NCBI GenBank assembly: GCA_041914785.1
Contig: JAYSCT010000003.1
Coordinates: 14,295-78,294, forward strand
Length of the DNA stretch: 64,000 bases
Source of the DNA: Pelomonas sp041914785
Lineage (GTDB): Bacteria > Pseudomonadota > Gammaproteobacteria > Burkholderiales > Burkholderiaceae_C
Reading direction: 5' to 3'
Positions 47,800 to 56,578 of this stretch are shown piece after piece (within the stretch, counting starts at the first letter, position 1; every line of letters starts with the position of its first letter). Both the position numbers and the translations under genes were made by a program. Under the pieces are notes generated by a model. That model had not been told where the DNA came from and ran no database searches. It was given only the letters and a program-made list of their open reading frames with translations.

Positions 47800-48153
47800 A
47801 TGAACGCGCTGCTGCCCCTGATGACGCTGCTGCTGGCCGCTGCACCGGCCTTCGCCGAACCCGCCCCGCCGGCGGCCTGCCCCGCCGCGGGCGACCAGCT
47901 GGCCGAGGCCCTCGACGCCGCCAAGCGCCGCGTGGGCCGCGACGGCGAGGTGCGCGTGCTGTTCGAGGTGGGCGCCGACGGCCGCGCCAGGCTGGTGAAC
48001 CTGCAGGGCTCGCGCCAGTACCAGACACCTGTGCGCCTCGCCGTCGGCGACCTGCAATGCCAGGCCGGCATGCCGCAGCATTACGTGCTGGACATCCGTT
48101 TCACCGAGCCCGCCCGCGGGCCATCGACCCGCTGGGCCAGCGCGTCACGCTGA
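47800..48153 (+). CDS. small secreted protein with TonB-C-like region
   Basis: Protein of 117 aa, ATG at 47800 with AAGGAGAG 5 nt upstream. Sec signal MNALLPLMTLLLAAAPAFA followed by EPAPP. The mature sequence VRVLFEVGADGRARLVNLQGSRQYQTPVRLAVGDLQCQAGMPQHYVLDIRF resembles the C-terminal TonB-fold, which often occurs alone in small periplasmic proteins. Two cysteines could form a disulfide. Convergent with, and overlapping by 9 nt, the amidohydrolase gene. Confidence 0.65.
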   Translation: MNALLPLMTLLLAAAPAFAEPAPPAACPAAGDQLAEALDAAKRRVGRDGEVRVLFEVGADGRARLVNLQGSRQYQTPVRLAVGDLQCQAGMPQHYVLDIRFTEPARGPSTRWASASR

Positions 48154-48990
48154 CGGCCCTGCCACGTTCAGCTGGAAAAGCGCCGCCGCGTTGCCCCACG
48201 CGATGCGCTGCGCCACCTCGGCCGGCAACTGCCCCAGCCAGGCGCGGTAATCGGCAAACAAGGCCTCGTAGTGCTGCCAGCGCGGTGTGACCCAGGTGTC
48301 AGAGCCGATCAGGAAGCGCCCCGCGTGCTGCGTCAACAGCGCGCGCCAGTCGGGCGCCAGCTGGCCGTCCAGCGTCAGCCCGGGCCGGTACGACAGCTCG
48401 CCGCGCAGGCCCGCGTGCCGGCCGAGCAGCTCGCGCACGCGCGCCACCGGTTCGCCGCCGATGCCCGTGTGCGCCCAGATCAGCGACGCGCCGGGCGCAT
48501 GGCCCAGCAGCCTGTCCACGGCCACGGCGTCCACATGCGCCAGCACCGTGAGGCCGCGCTCGCGGGCCAGCTGCATCAGCGCGACGGCGGTGGGGCCATC
48601 GGCATTGGCTCTGTCGTAGAGGTGGAACTCGCCTAGGCCGCGGAACGGCCCCGCCGGGCTGCCCTGGGCCAGCAGGTCCAGCACCAGGCGGCGGATGCTG
48701 TCGTCGGCGAACCAGCCGCTGTAGTCGGCGCGGTTGCGGTACAGCCGCACGAACGGCACCCATTGCACGCCGCGCTCGGCGACCAGCCGCAGCGTGCCGT
48801 CGTTGGGCCGGCTGTTGACCAGCGCGCCGCGCACGCCGGCACGCGCCAGTCGCGCCAGCACGTCGGCCGGCGGGTGGGGATGCTGCGCGTCGTCGTTGTA
48901 GTGCAGGTGGGCGTCGAACAGCGGGCCGTCATAGCCGGATGCCCGGGCGGCCAGCGGCAGGCCGGCCAGCAGCAGCGCGCGGCGCTTCAA
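48145..48990 (-). CDS. secreted amidohydrolase (TIM-barrel metal-dependent hydrolase)
   Basis: Protein of 281 aa read from TTG at 48990; the longer ORF to 49137 lies inside the transposase gene. Signal-like N-terminus (LKRRALLLAGLPLAARASG). Metal-binding HxH in LFDAHLHYNDD, HVDAV and LIWAHTGIGGEP later, and Asp in LIGSDTWVTPRWQHY, the amidohydrolase-2 pattern. Substrate unknown. Its TTGA start overlaps the transposase stop, so it is translationally coupled to a RAYT gene, an unusual pairing. Confidence 0.75.
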   Translation of the reverse strand: MKRRALLLAGLPLAARASGYDGPLFDAHLHYNDDAQHPHPPADVLARLARAGVRGALVNSRPNDGTLRLVAERGVQWVPFVRLYRNRADYSGWFADDSIRRLVLDLLAQGSPAGPFRGLGEFHLYDRANADGPTAVALMQLARERGLTVLAHVDAVAVDRLLGHAPGASLIWAHTGIGGEPVARVRELLGRHAGLRGELSYRPGLTLDGQLAPDWRALLTQHAGRFLIGSDTWVTPRWQHYEALFADYRAWLGQLPAEVAQRIAWGNAAALFQLNVAGPSA

Positions 48991-49832
48991 ACCGCTCTTT
49001 CCGCCGCGGCGATTAGGCGGCTGATGCGGGAAACGGACAATCCCTGCTGGGCGGCGAGGTCCGTCATCGCCACACCACCCTCGGTATGGGCCAGCCACAG
49101 CGCCTGCTCGCGGATGCCGCCGGCGCGCCGCAGCCATTCGGCCCAGGGCGTGCGTGCCACGCGCCGGGGCGCGCCCGCGGCGGCGCGCATGCGGCGGGCG
49201 AAGTCAGCGTCGCCCAGGAAGATCTGCTCGCGCAACCGGCCCGGCCACAGCTGCAGCCCCGGCTCGGAGGCCACCAGCCGCGCATAGCGGTCGCCCGCCA
49301 GCCGGTGCTGCGCCGCCGTGACAGCCGGCCGGTTCAGCAGGTGGCTGTGCAGGCCGTCCACATCCAGCCACGCGGGCGCGGCCTCCAGCCCGGCCAGCGC
49401 GCGGAAGCTGGAGCCGGCCCAGTCCGCCGCGCCGTGCGACAGCCCCTCGCGCACCGGGTTCAGGTCCACCCAGCGGCAGGCATCCAGCAGGTGCTTCTCG
49501 CGGTCCACCACCACGGCATGGAAGCGTCCGTGGAACAGCGGCCCGCTGAAGCCGTCGCGGCGCTGCCGGTGCTGGGTGTACACGCCGTTGACGTGGCGCA
49601 TCAGCGCCGACAGGTTGGCGCGGCGCGTGAACAGCAGCAGGTCGTAATGGTCGGGCATCAGCGCGTAGGCCAGCGCGATGGCGTCGAAGCGGTGCAGCGC
49701 CTGGGCCAGCAGCGCGCGCATCTCGCGGCGGTCCGCGTCGTCGGCGAACGCGGGCCGGCCGCTCTCGGACGGGCAGTGGGCGCCGATCAGGTAGACCGCG
49801 CCGGCAATCTCAAGTCGAGGAGGCCGGGCCAT
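48987..49832 (-). CDS. REP-associated tyrosine transposase (RAYT)
   Basis: Protein of 281 aa of the Y1/RAYT family. RPPRLEIAGAVYLI and the Tyr-containing VNGVYTQHRQRRDGFSGPLFHGRFHAVVVD block match the family, as does WVDLNPVREGLS. The metal-binding motif, usually HxH (MPNHFHLLL-type), reads MPDHYDLLLF here, with Asp in place of the second His. A helical C-terminal tail with a homeodomain-like helix (GVAMTDLAAQQGLSVSRISRLI) is typical. RAYTs act on REP hairpins. Palindromic cores of this kind are found 3.7 kb and 42 kb away. No flanking target duplications seen. Confidence 0.85.
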   Translation of the reverse strand: MARPPRLEIAGAVYLIGAHCPSESGRPAFADDADRREMRALLAQALHRFDAIALAYALMPDHYDLLLFTRRANLSALMRHVNGVYTQHRQRRDGFSGPLFHGRFHAVVVDREKHLLDACRWVDLNPVREGLSHGAADWAGSSFRALAGLEAAPAWLDVDGLHSHLLNRPAVTAAQHRLAGDRYARLVASEPGLQLWPGRLREQIFLGDADFARRMRAAAGAPRRVARTPWAEWLRRAGGIREQALWLAHTEGGVAMTDLAAQQGLSVSRISRLIAAAERAV

Positions 49833-49899
49833 GCGCCACATTAAAAGTCCCGCCGCCCGGAATGGCAAGATGGCGGCCTGCCGGCCCATCCATTGCCCC

Positions 49900-50139
49900 A
49901 TGAAGACCCACCAGATCGAAATCCAGAAGTTCAAGGCCGCCGCCAACAACGTCCATGGCCAGGTGCTGTTCAAGGTCGACGCGCTGCTGTCGCCCCGCGA
50001 GCCGCTCGAAGGCCTGGAGCCCAGCAGCCTGCTGGTGATGACCGAGCAGAATGCGCGCGTACTGATGGCGCTGCTGAAGACGCAGCTGGCCGAATTCGAC
50101 AGCAAGAAACCCAAGAGCCGCCACGGCCGCCACGGCTGA
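49900..50139 (+). CDS. small hypothetical protein (79 aa)
   Basis: Unrecognised: MKTHQIEIQKFKAAANNVHG at the N-terminus, then a helix with MTEQNARVLMALLKTQLAEFD and a basic tail (SKKPKSRHGRHG). The upstream in-frame ATG at 49831 is rejected because it lacks a ribosome-binding site and overlaps the RAYT start. The gene at 50157 starts 17 nt downstream on the same strand. Confidence 0.65.
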   Translation: MKTHQIEIQKFKAAANNVHGQVLFKVDALLSPREPLEGLEPSSLLVMTEQNARVLMALLKTQLAEFDSKKPKSRHGRHG

Positions 50140-50156
50140 GCCGCAGGACGACGCCC

Positions 50157-50774
50157 ATGAACTACCCGCAATACAACCCCGCCTCCGACAACCGCCCGCT
50201 GGCCGACGAGGAGCTGAACGACCTCGACGAGCTGCTGGCCGCACTGCCCGCGGATGGCACCATGAACATCGAGGCGCTGGACGGCTACCTCGCCGGCCTG
50301 CTGCTGACGCCCGGCCGCGACCTGGCTGCCCTGCCCGGCGCCGACTGGCTGCCCGTCGTCTGGGGTGGCGACGCAGAGAACCCCGACGACAACGCCCCCT
50401 TCGCCAGCGGCAAGCAGCGCAAGAAGGTGGTCATGCTGGTGCTGCGCCACCTGCAGTCCATCGCCACCGCGTGGGCCCAGCACCCGCAGGGCTGGGAGCC
50501 CATCTTCAGCTTCGCCGACGGCGAGGACGAGGACACCGAGTACGCCGACGCCGAGGACTGGGCGGCCGGCTTCCTGACGGCCGTGGACCTGGCGCCCGAC
50601 GCCTGGGCGCCGTGGTTCGACGGCGCCGAGACCGGCCCGCTGCTGGCGCCCATCGCGGCGCTGGGCAGCCCCGACGGCGCGCTGGCCGAAGGCTCGGCCG
50701 AGGCCCGCGACGCCGCCAGCCGGACGATTCCTGACGCCATGCTGGCGCTGTGGGCGCTGCGTCAGAAAAAGTAG
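50157..50774 (+). CDS. UPF0149/YecA-like protein
   Basis: Protein of 205 aa. The pattern LADEELNDLDELLAALPADGTMNIEALDGYLAGLLLTPGRD, LPVVWGGDAE, then W...HPQGWEPIFSFADGE and ADAEDWAAGFLTAVDLAPDAW is that of YecA/YgfB-type proteins, whose role is unclear (some members carry a C-terminal SEC-C zinc motif; this one does not). Same strand as, and close to, the small gene at 49900. Confidence 0.8.
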   Translation: MNYPQYNPASDNRPLADEELNDLDELLAALPADGTMNIEALDGYLAGLLLTPGRDLAALPGADWLPVVWGGDAENPDDNAPFASGKQRKKVVMLVLRHLQSIATAWAQHPQGWEPIFSFADGEDEDTEYADAEDWAAGFLTAVDLAPDAWAPWFDGAETGPLLAPIAALGSPDGALAEGSAEARDAASRTIPDAMLALWALRQKK

Positions 50775-50837
50775 CCAGCGGTCTTTATCCCCTCAACGCA
50801 GGTGGCTGCCGGCCACGGTTTGGTTCACACTCGGCCC

Positions 50838-51149
50838 ATGCTTCACACCGTGCTCGCCTCCCTGGGCCTCGCCGTCTGCGTTGCGCTGGCCGTCCACATG
50901 GCGCTGCCGCTGCGGCTGCGCAACGGCGTGGATGCCGCGCTGGACCGGCTGGGCGACTGGCTGCAGGCGCAGGTGGACCGCGCCGTCGGCTGGCGCCGAC
51001 GCCAGCGCCAGACGCGCGCTGCCGCGCTGGAGGCCGACCGCGTGATCCGCCGGGCGCGTGAGTCGGCGCAGAACAGCCGCACCGACGGCGAGTGGGACGG
51101 CAACGTCTACCGCCCCAAGAGCTTCGAGAAGCCCAAGAAGCCGCACTGA
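50838..51149 (+). CDS. small membrane-anchored hypothetical protein (103 aa)
   Basis: N-terminal hydrophobic segment (LHTVLASLGLAVCVALAVHMAL), then a long amphipathic basic helix rich in Arg (WRRRQRQTRAAALEADRVIRRARES) and a short acidic/basic tail. A single-anchor protein with a cytoplasmic helix. No family recognised. Start at 50838 is preferred; 50802 has no support. Confidence 0.65.
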   Translation: MLHTVLASLGLAVCVALAVHMALPLRLRNGVDAALDRLGDWLQAQVDRAVGWRRRQRQTRAAALEADRVIRRARESAQNSRTDGEWDGNVYRPKSFEKPKKPH

Positions 51150-51236
51150 CCGGCCCGCCGGTTTCCACGATATTGCGGATGGCGCCCCGCCGGGCGCTGG
51201 CTACGCTGCGCGGCCTTCACTCCCGCGACGACCGCC

Positions 51237-53999
51237 ATGCCCGGACTGCAGCTCGACCCCAGCCTGATCGCCCGGCTCAAGGCCTGGAACTTCTCGACCG
51301 CCCTGCCCGACGCGCTGAAGGCGCTGGGCGCCGAGCGCCACTGGCAGCTGCTGCTGACGCCGCTGGGCCAGCTGCCGCAGGAGCCGGAGCCCGAGGTCGC
51401 GCTGCCGCTGCTGGACCGCACGGGCACCACGCAGACCACCGAATTCGGCTGGGACTGGGGCGCCACCGCCGGCGCCTCGGCGGCCGTGACGGTGGACGTG
51501 CTGGACGAGGCGCTGCGCGAGCAGCTGGACATCCACCCGGGTGACGGGCGCCTCGCGCTGTCGGTGGGCGCGGACCTGGCGCTCACCGCCGGACTCACCG
51601 GCCAGCAGGCCATCTCCACCTGGGGCCAGGCCTCGGCCGCGTTCTCGGCAGCGGCCGGCGCGAAGCTGCACTGGTATTTCAGCGATGCGACGAGCACGCT
51701 GCTGGTCGACGCGGTGGCCGCGTCGACCCGCTTCTGGCGGCTGCCCAACGACTACACCGGCCTGATTGCGCTGGCGCCCAGCCCCGATTTCTGGGGGCTG
51801 CGGCTGGACCTGACCGGCACGCTGGACGCCCAGCTCAGCGCCGGCGCCAAGCAGGGCTGGAGCGGCTGGACCTACGGCCTCGACGGCGACCGTGCGGAGA
51901 TCGGCCTGAGCGTCGGCGTGGATGCCCACGTCAAGTTCGCGCGCACGGCCGACGTCAGCCTGCATGTGCGGCCCGAGCAGCGGCACGACCGGTGGGGGCT
52001 GAAGGTGGAGTTGGAGGTGCTGGACGCGCGCTCGGACGCGTTCGCGCTGACGCTGGCGGCGTCGCTGGACCTGAGCGCGCTGGCGGCCAGCGCCGAGCGC
52101 GCGCTGCGGGCGGCCTGGCCGGCCGTCGATGCACGGACCTTGACCGCACTGACGCAGCCCGGCACGGCGCTGGGCGAGAAGCTGGCGCAAATCGCCGGCG
52201 CCCGGCTCGCTGACGACGACGTGCGGGCGCTGGCCCTCATCGCCCTGGGCCAGGCGGATGCCCGCGCCCCCCAGGCCCGCTGGGTGAGCCAGCTCACGCA
52301 GCCGCTGACCGCCGTGCTGGACGGCGCCCTCACCGGCCTGGTGGACGGCACGGCCGACGTGGATGCGCTGCTGGACGCGTGGCTGGACCGGCTGCTGGGC
52401 CAGCTCCCGCTGGCCGACGAGCTCAAGGCACCGCTGAAGCAGGCCGCCGCCGACGCGCTGGCGCAGGCCACGCAGCAGTGGCAGCAGCGCGTGACCGATC
52501 TCAAGACCGCGCTGACCGGCAAGACCGGTGCGGCGCTGGACGCGGTGCTGGCGCCGCTGGGCGCGCTGGGCGACAAGATCGGCCAGGAGCTGCAGCGACT
52601 GCACGGCGCGGTGCCCGAGGCCGTCACGCACGCGCTGGGCACCTATGGCCGGGCGCGCGAGCGGCTGCTGGCGGCGCTGTCGGACGCGAAGAAGGCCAAG
52701 CTGGGCCTCACGCTGGCGACGCAGATCCAGCGCAGCCAGTCGCGCGGCATCGCGGTGGCGGGCTGGTTCAGCGGCCAGGGCGACCAGGCGGCCGCGCAAG
52801 CGCTGTACCAGTCGCTGTGCAGCGGCCGCATCGCGCTGCTGGGCGAGCTGGTGGACGCCGCGCAGGCGGGCCATGCGTTCGAGCTGGACGAGGGCTGGCT
52901 GACCAGCGCGGCCAAGGCGGTCGAGACGCAGTCGGCCACGCTGACGCTGTTCGGCGCCGCGCTGACGGACACACGCGTGAGCCTCGTCGACATGGACTTC
53001 AAGGCCGACCTGTGGGGCCGGCTGATCGCCGCCAAGGCCCTCGCCCAGGTCGACGCACGCACGCTGAACCCCTGGTTGGCGCGCACCGCGGTGCTGGGCG
53101 TCAGCGCCGGCCTGACGCTGGCCGACGGCGCGCGGCGCGTGGAGGTGGCGCTGGACGGCGCGTTCACCGCCCGCGGCCGCCAGGTGGACAAGGGCTTCGT
53201 GCAGGCGCTGGTGGACGGCTATGCGGCACGCGTGGGCGTGCGGCCGCCGCGGGACGTGGGTGCGCTGCTGGGCGAGCCCGCCACGCCGGAGCAGCGCGCC
53301 ACGTTCTGGCGCGGGCTGACGGTGGCGGTGCCGGTCAGGCTGGGGCCGGCGGACTGGCTGAGGTTCGAGAACCAGCCGCGCTCGGCGGTGCTGGCGGCGT
53401 TCCTGCGGCAGGGCGTGGCCGCGCTGGACGACGTCTATGCCGGCAGGAAAGGCTTCAGTGGCACATCGCCCAGCGCGGCGCTGCGGGAGAAGGCCGACGA
53501 GTTCTTCCAGGGTGACAGCGCCGTGGGGCGCATGGTGGCCTACCTGGGCCTGTACGAGGCGCGCTACGCGGCGCCGCGCGCGCCCGGCATCGACTACGCG
53601 ACGCGGCTGGGCTTCGACAAGGTGTCGGACTCCCTCGGCGTCACCGAGATCAACCTGCGGTTCTGCGTGTTCCACCGCTTCGCCGGCGTGCTGCGTGCCG
53701 CGGCGGCGCTGCACGGCTCGGCCGCGGCCGTGCGGCAGGCCTTGCAGGACGCGCCCGACGGCGAGCTGCCCACCGCCACGCGCGCCCGGGTGGAGCGGCC
53801 GCTGCGCGACATCCGCGAAGCGCTGGAGGCGGTGACCGTGGCCAGCCAGACGCTGACCGGCCTGGGCGAGGCGCTGGCCTGGCCGTTCGCGACCTTCCTG
53901 CTGGCCATGGCCGAGCTGACGGGCCAGCTGCCGCCGGGCTTCCTGATGGTGGCCGAGCCGGTGGGCGCCGACGCGCCGCGGCCGCTGCTGCTGGCCTGA
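51237..53999 (+). CDS. large protein of unknown function (920 aa)
   Basis: No recognised domain. The first ~230 residues look beta-rich with repeated Trp (FGWDWGATAGASAAVTVDVLD, WTYGLDGDRAEIGLSVGVDAHV). Residues about 270-480 are Ala/Leu/Asp-rich and helical (RLLGQLPLADELKAPLKQAAADALAQATQQWQQRV). From about 500 onward there are alternating helical and beta segments. It has no signal peptide and no clear transmembrane helix. It is the first gene of a tight three-gene set: the membrane protein at 54074 starts 74 nt after it, and the peptidase at 55330 overlaps that gene. A toxin-loading or scaffold role is possible but unproven. Confidence 0.75.
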   Translation: MPGLQLDPSLIARLKAWNFSTALPDALKALGAERHWQLLLTPLGQLPQEPEPEVALPLLDRTGTTQTTEFGWDWGATAGASAAVTVDVLDEALREQLDIHPGDGRLALSVGADLALTAGLTGQQAISTWGQASAAFSAAAGAKLHWYFSDATSTLLVDAVAASTRFWRLPNDYTGLIALAPSPDFWGLRLDLTGTLDAQLSAGAKQGWSGWTYGLDGDRAEIGLSVGVDAHVKFARTADVSLHVRPEQRHDRWGLKVELEVLDARSDAFALTLAASLDLSALAASAERALRAAWPAVDARTLTALTQPGTALGEKLAQIAGARLADDDVRALALIALGQADARAPQARWVSQLTQPLTAVLDGALTGLVDGTADVDALLDAWLDRLLGQLPLADELKAPLKQAAADALAQATQQWQQRVTDLKTALTGKTGAALDAVLAPLGALGDKIGQELQRLHGAVPEAVTHALGTYGRARERLLAALSDAKKAKLGLTLATQIQRSQSRGIAVAGWFSGQGDQAAAQALYQSLCSGRIALLGELVDAAQAGHAFELDEGWLTSAAKAVETQSATLTLFGAALTDTRVSLVDMDFKADLWGRLIAAKALAQVDARTLNPWLARTAVLGVSAGLTLADGARRVEVALDGAFTARGRQVDKGFVQALVDGYAARVGVRPPRDVGALLGEPATPEQRATFWRGLTVAVPVRLGPADWLRFENQPRSAVLAAFLRQGVAALDDVYAGRKGFSGTSPSAALREKADEFFQGDSAVGRMVAYLGLYEARYAAPRAPGIDYATRLGFDKVSDSLGVTEINLRFCVFHRFAGVLRAAAALHGSAAAVRQALQDAPDGELPTATRARVERPLRDIREALEAVTVASQTLTGLGEALAWPFATFLLAMAELTGQLPPGFLMVAEPVGADAPRPLLLA

Positions 54000-54073
54000 C
54001 CTCAGCAATCCAGGGGATGACGGCCGCCAGGGCCGCGCCTCCAATCGCGGCGCACCACCGGAGGCTGCACGCC

Positions 54074-55333
54074 ATGTTCAATTCGGAAACGCTGGAAGTG
54101 GCCATCGGCATGGCCTTCCTGTTCCTGCTGATGTCGCTGATCTGCACCGGCATCAAGGAGTGGATCGAAGGCATCTTCAAGTGGCGCGCGATGGACCTGG
54201 AGCGCGGCATGCGCACGCTGCTGGACGACGAGGGCGGCCAGCTCACCGCCCACGTCTACGCGCACCCGCTGGTGTCGTCGCTCTACCAGGGCGGCTACGA
54301 CCCCGGAAACCTCGCCGTGAACCGGCTGACGAACTGGGTGCCGGGCGTGTCGCGGGCGCGGCAGATGCCGTGGTCGCTGCGCCGCAACCTGCCGTCCTAC
54401 ATCCCGGCCGGCCATTTCGCGCGGGCGCTGATCGACCTGGTGGCGCGCGGCCCGGCCAGCGCCAGCGGCGAGGCGGCCCCGCATGCGCCGCTGACGCTGG
54501 CACAGCTGCGCGAGCGCGCGGCCGAGCTGCAGTCGCCGTTCCTGCGCCGCGCGGTGCTGAGCGCCATCGACCACAGCGGCGGCGACCTGGCCCAGCTGAC
54601 GCAGAACCTGCAGAACTGGTTCGACGGCGCGATGGACCGCGCCTCGGGCTGGTACAAGCGCCGCACGCAGACCGTGCTGTTCGCGCTGGGCCTGGCGGCC
54701 GCCGCCGCGTTGAACGTGGACGCGATCTACGTGATGGGCCGGCTGACGGTGGACAAGACGCTGCGCGAAACGGTGGTGACGGCGGCGGCGCAGGTGAAGC
54801 CCCCTGAACCCGGCGCGTCGGCCGCCAGCGGCATCGCCGCCGCGCAGCGGGCGCGCGAGGAGCTGGAGAAGGTGGGCATGCCCATGGGCTGGCGCACCGG
54901 CAACCTCGACGCGAAGAACCCGGCGGACTGGTCGGTGCGGGAGCTGACGCCGGTGCAGATGTGCCGCATCGAGAACACCGCGCAGTGCACGCCCACGGGC
55001 TACTCGCACGTGCGCGTCGCGTTCGGCTGGCTGATGACGGCCTTCGCCGTGATGCTGGGCGCGCCGTTCTGGTTCGACCTGCTGAACAAGTTCATGGTCA
55101 TCCGCTCCACCGTGAAGCCGCGCGAGAAGAGCCGCGAGGAAGGCAGCGAGGACCGCGCCGACCCGTCCAAGGACGCTGTCGGCGCCGTCGTGGCGACGGT
55201 GGCCGCCGCGGCCGCGCCGCAGGCCTCCACCGATGCGCCGGCGCCACCCGCGCCCGTGCCCGGCGCCCCGCCAGACTTCGTGCCGCACGCCTGGCGCGAC
55301 GGCCGCACCAACCCGCAGGAGATTCCGCTGTGA
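54074..55333 (+). CDS. membrane protein of unknown function (419 aa)
   Basis: Begins with a transmembrane segment (LEVAIGMAFLFLLMSLICTGI), then a helical domain with RNLPSYIPAGHFARALIDLVARG, a second hydrophobic segment near residues 200-225 (RTQTVLFALGLAAAAALNVDAIYVM), a third around 325-350 (HVRVAFGWLMTAFAVMLGAPFWFDLLNKF) and a Pro/Ala-rich cytoplasmic tail. No family recognised. Start at 54074 avoids an Arg-rich extension. Its stop overlaps the next start (GTGA). Confidence 0.78.
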   Translation: MFNSETLEVAIGMAFLFLLMSLICTGIKEWIEGIFKWRAMDLERGMRTLLDDEGGQLTAHVYAHPLVSSLYQGGYDPGNLAVNRLTNWVPGVSRARQMPWSLRRNLPSYIPAGHFARALIDLVARGPASASGEAAPHAPLTLAQLRERAAELQSPFLRRAVLSAIDHSGGDLAQLTQNLQNWFDGAMDRASGWYKRRTQTVLFALGLAAAAALNVDAIYVMGRLTVDKTLRETVVTAAAQVKPPEPGASAASGIAAAQRAREELEKVGMPMGWRTGNLDAKNPADWSVRELTPVQMCRIENTAQCTPTGYSHVRVAFGWLMTAFAVMLGAPFWFDLLNKFMVIRSTVKPREKSREEGSEDRADPSKDAVGAVVATVAAAAAPQASTDAPAPPAPVPGAPPDFVPHAWRDGRTNPQEIPL

Positions 55334-56568
55334 GCGCCGGGTCCAGCGATTCCGAGCTGATGGTCAACCGCGACCTCGCCCGCCTGGCGCCGGCCTTCCG
55401 CGCCGCGGTGGAGGCGGCGATCGCGGAGTGCAACAGCCCCGCCAACGGCCTCAACGCCTTCGTCTACGAGGCCTACCGCTCGGCCGGGCTGGCGGCCATG
55501 TACTACCAGCGCGGCCGCACCGTGAAGCCGCCGTACAAGCCGGTGACCAACGCGCCGTCCAACCTGCACAGCTGGCACGGCTTCGGCCTGGCGGTGGACG
55601 TGGTGCATGCGCAGAAGTTCTGGTCGCCGCCCGAGGGCGACGCCTGGTTCCGCAAGGTGGGCGCCATCTTCAAGAAGCACGGCTGCACCTGGGGCGGCGA
55701 CTGGAAGATGGCAGACCTGCCGCACGCCCAGTGGGGCCGCTGCCCGGCCAGCCCGTCGGACGCCGCGCGGGCACTGATCAACGCGCAGGGCATGCAGGCC
55801 GTCTGGGAGCATGTGGACGCGCTGGGCACCGCCCAGCCGGCCACGCCGGTGGTGCTGAGCGACGCCGCCGCGCCCGAGGTGATGACGCCGCCGGCCGCCG
55901 CACCGGCCGTGGCGCCAGCCGCCGCCGTCACGTCGCGCACGCTGGGCACCATCGACGGCGAGGGCTTCGTCTGCACCATCCGCGAGGACAGCGACGGCCG
56001 CGTGCACTTCACCGCCGACGCCGATATCGACGCCGATGGCGCCAACGGCCAGGCCGGCGGCCCGGCCGCCTACCGGGCCGACGACAGCGGCACCGAGGCG
56101 CTGGCCAACGGCGGCATGCGCATCGCCGCCGATGGCCGCGTCGTCTGCGCGCAGAACTGGGCGCGCGACATCGTGCTGCTGGGGCCGGACAACCAGCCCC
56201 GCGTGTTCCCCGGCGGCGTCATCGCGTCCACCACCTGGTACCGCCACGCCGGCAAGGCGCTGGACGACCCGGCCGCCTACGTGGACGCCGAGACCGTGCC
56301 CTACGTCGTCGTGCCGCCGCTCGTCGTGCAGCGCACGGCCGGCGTGGTGCGCGGCTGCAAGGCGCGGGTGACCTGGCGCGGCAAGAGCGTCGACTGCGTC
56401 GTCGCCGACCGCGGGCCGGCCAACAAGGTGGGCGAGCTCAGCATCGCCGCGGCGCGGGCGCTGGGCCTTCCGTCGGGCCCGCGCAACGGCGGCACCGACA
56501 AGGTGGAGGTGCTGTACGAGCTGTGGCCCGGCGTGGCCGCGCCCGGGTTCGTGCTGCAGAAGGCCTGA
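55330..56568 (+). CDS. M15-type peptidase fused to GH75 (chitosanase)-like domain
   Basis: Protein of 412 aa from GTG 55330 overlapping the upstream stop (an ATG at 55360 is also possible). Residues ~30-150: YEAYRSAGLAAMYYQRG, HSWHGFGLAVDVVHA (zinc HxxxxxxD-type signature) and WGGDWKMADLPHAQW match LAS/VanY-type D,D-peptidases. Residues ~200-410: WARDIVLLGPDNQPR, YVVVPPLV, then VADRGPANKVGELSIAAARALGLP, the pattern of GH75 chitosanases and related phage proteins. No signal peptide, so export would need another route. A cell-wall-degrading effector or lysin is inferred. Confidence 0.78.
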   Translation: MSAGSSDSELMVNRDLARLAPAFRAAVEAAIAECNSPANGLNAFVYEAYRSAGLAAMYYQRGRTVKPPYKPVTNAPSNLHSWHGFGLAVDVVHAQKFWSPPEGDAWFRKVGAIFKKHGCTWGGDWKMADLPHAQWGRCPASPSDAARALINAQGMQAVWEHVDALGTAQPATPVVLSDAAAPEVMTPPAAAPAVAPAAAVTSRTLGTIDGEGFVCTIREDSDGRVHFTADADIDADGANGQAGGPAAYRADDSGTEALANGGMRIAADGRVVCAQNWARDIVLLGPDNQPRVFPGGVIASTTWYRHAGKALDDPAAYVDAETVPYVVVPPLVVQRTAGVVRGCKARVTWRGKSVDCVVADRGPANKVGELSIAAARALGLPSGPRNGGTDKVEVLYELWPGVAAPGFVLQKA

Positions 56569-56578
56569 CGCGCCTTCG

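Noticed and set aside
51201..54044. 947-aa minus-strand ORF
   Set aside because: Antisense shadow of the 920-aa gene, with an Arg/Gln/His-rich composition typical of GC-rich antisense frames.
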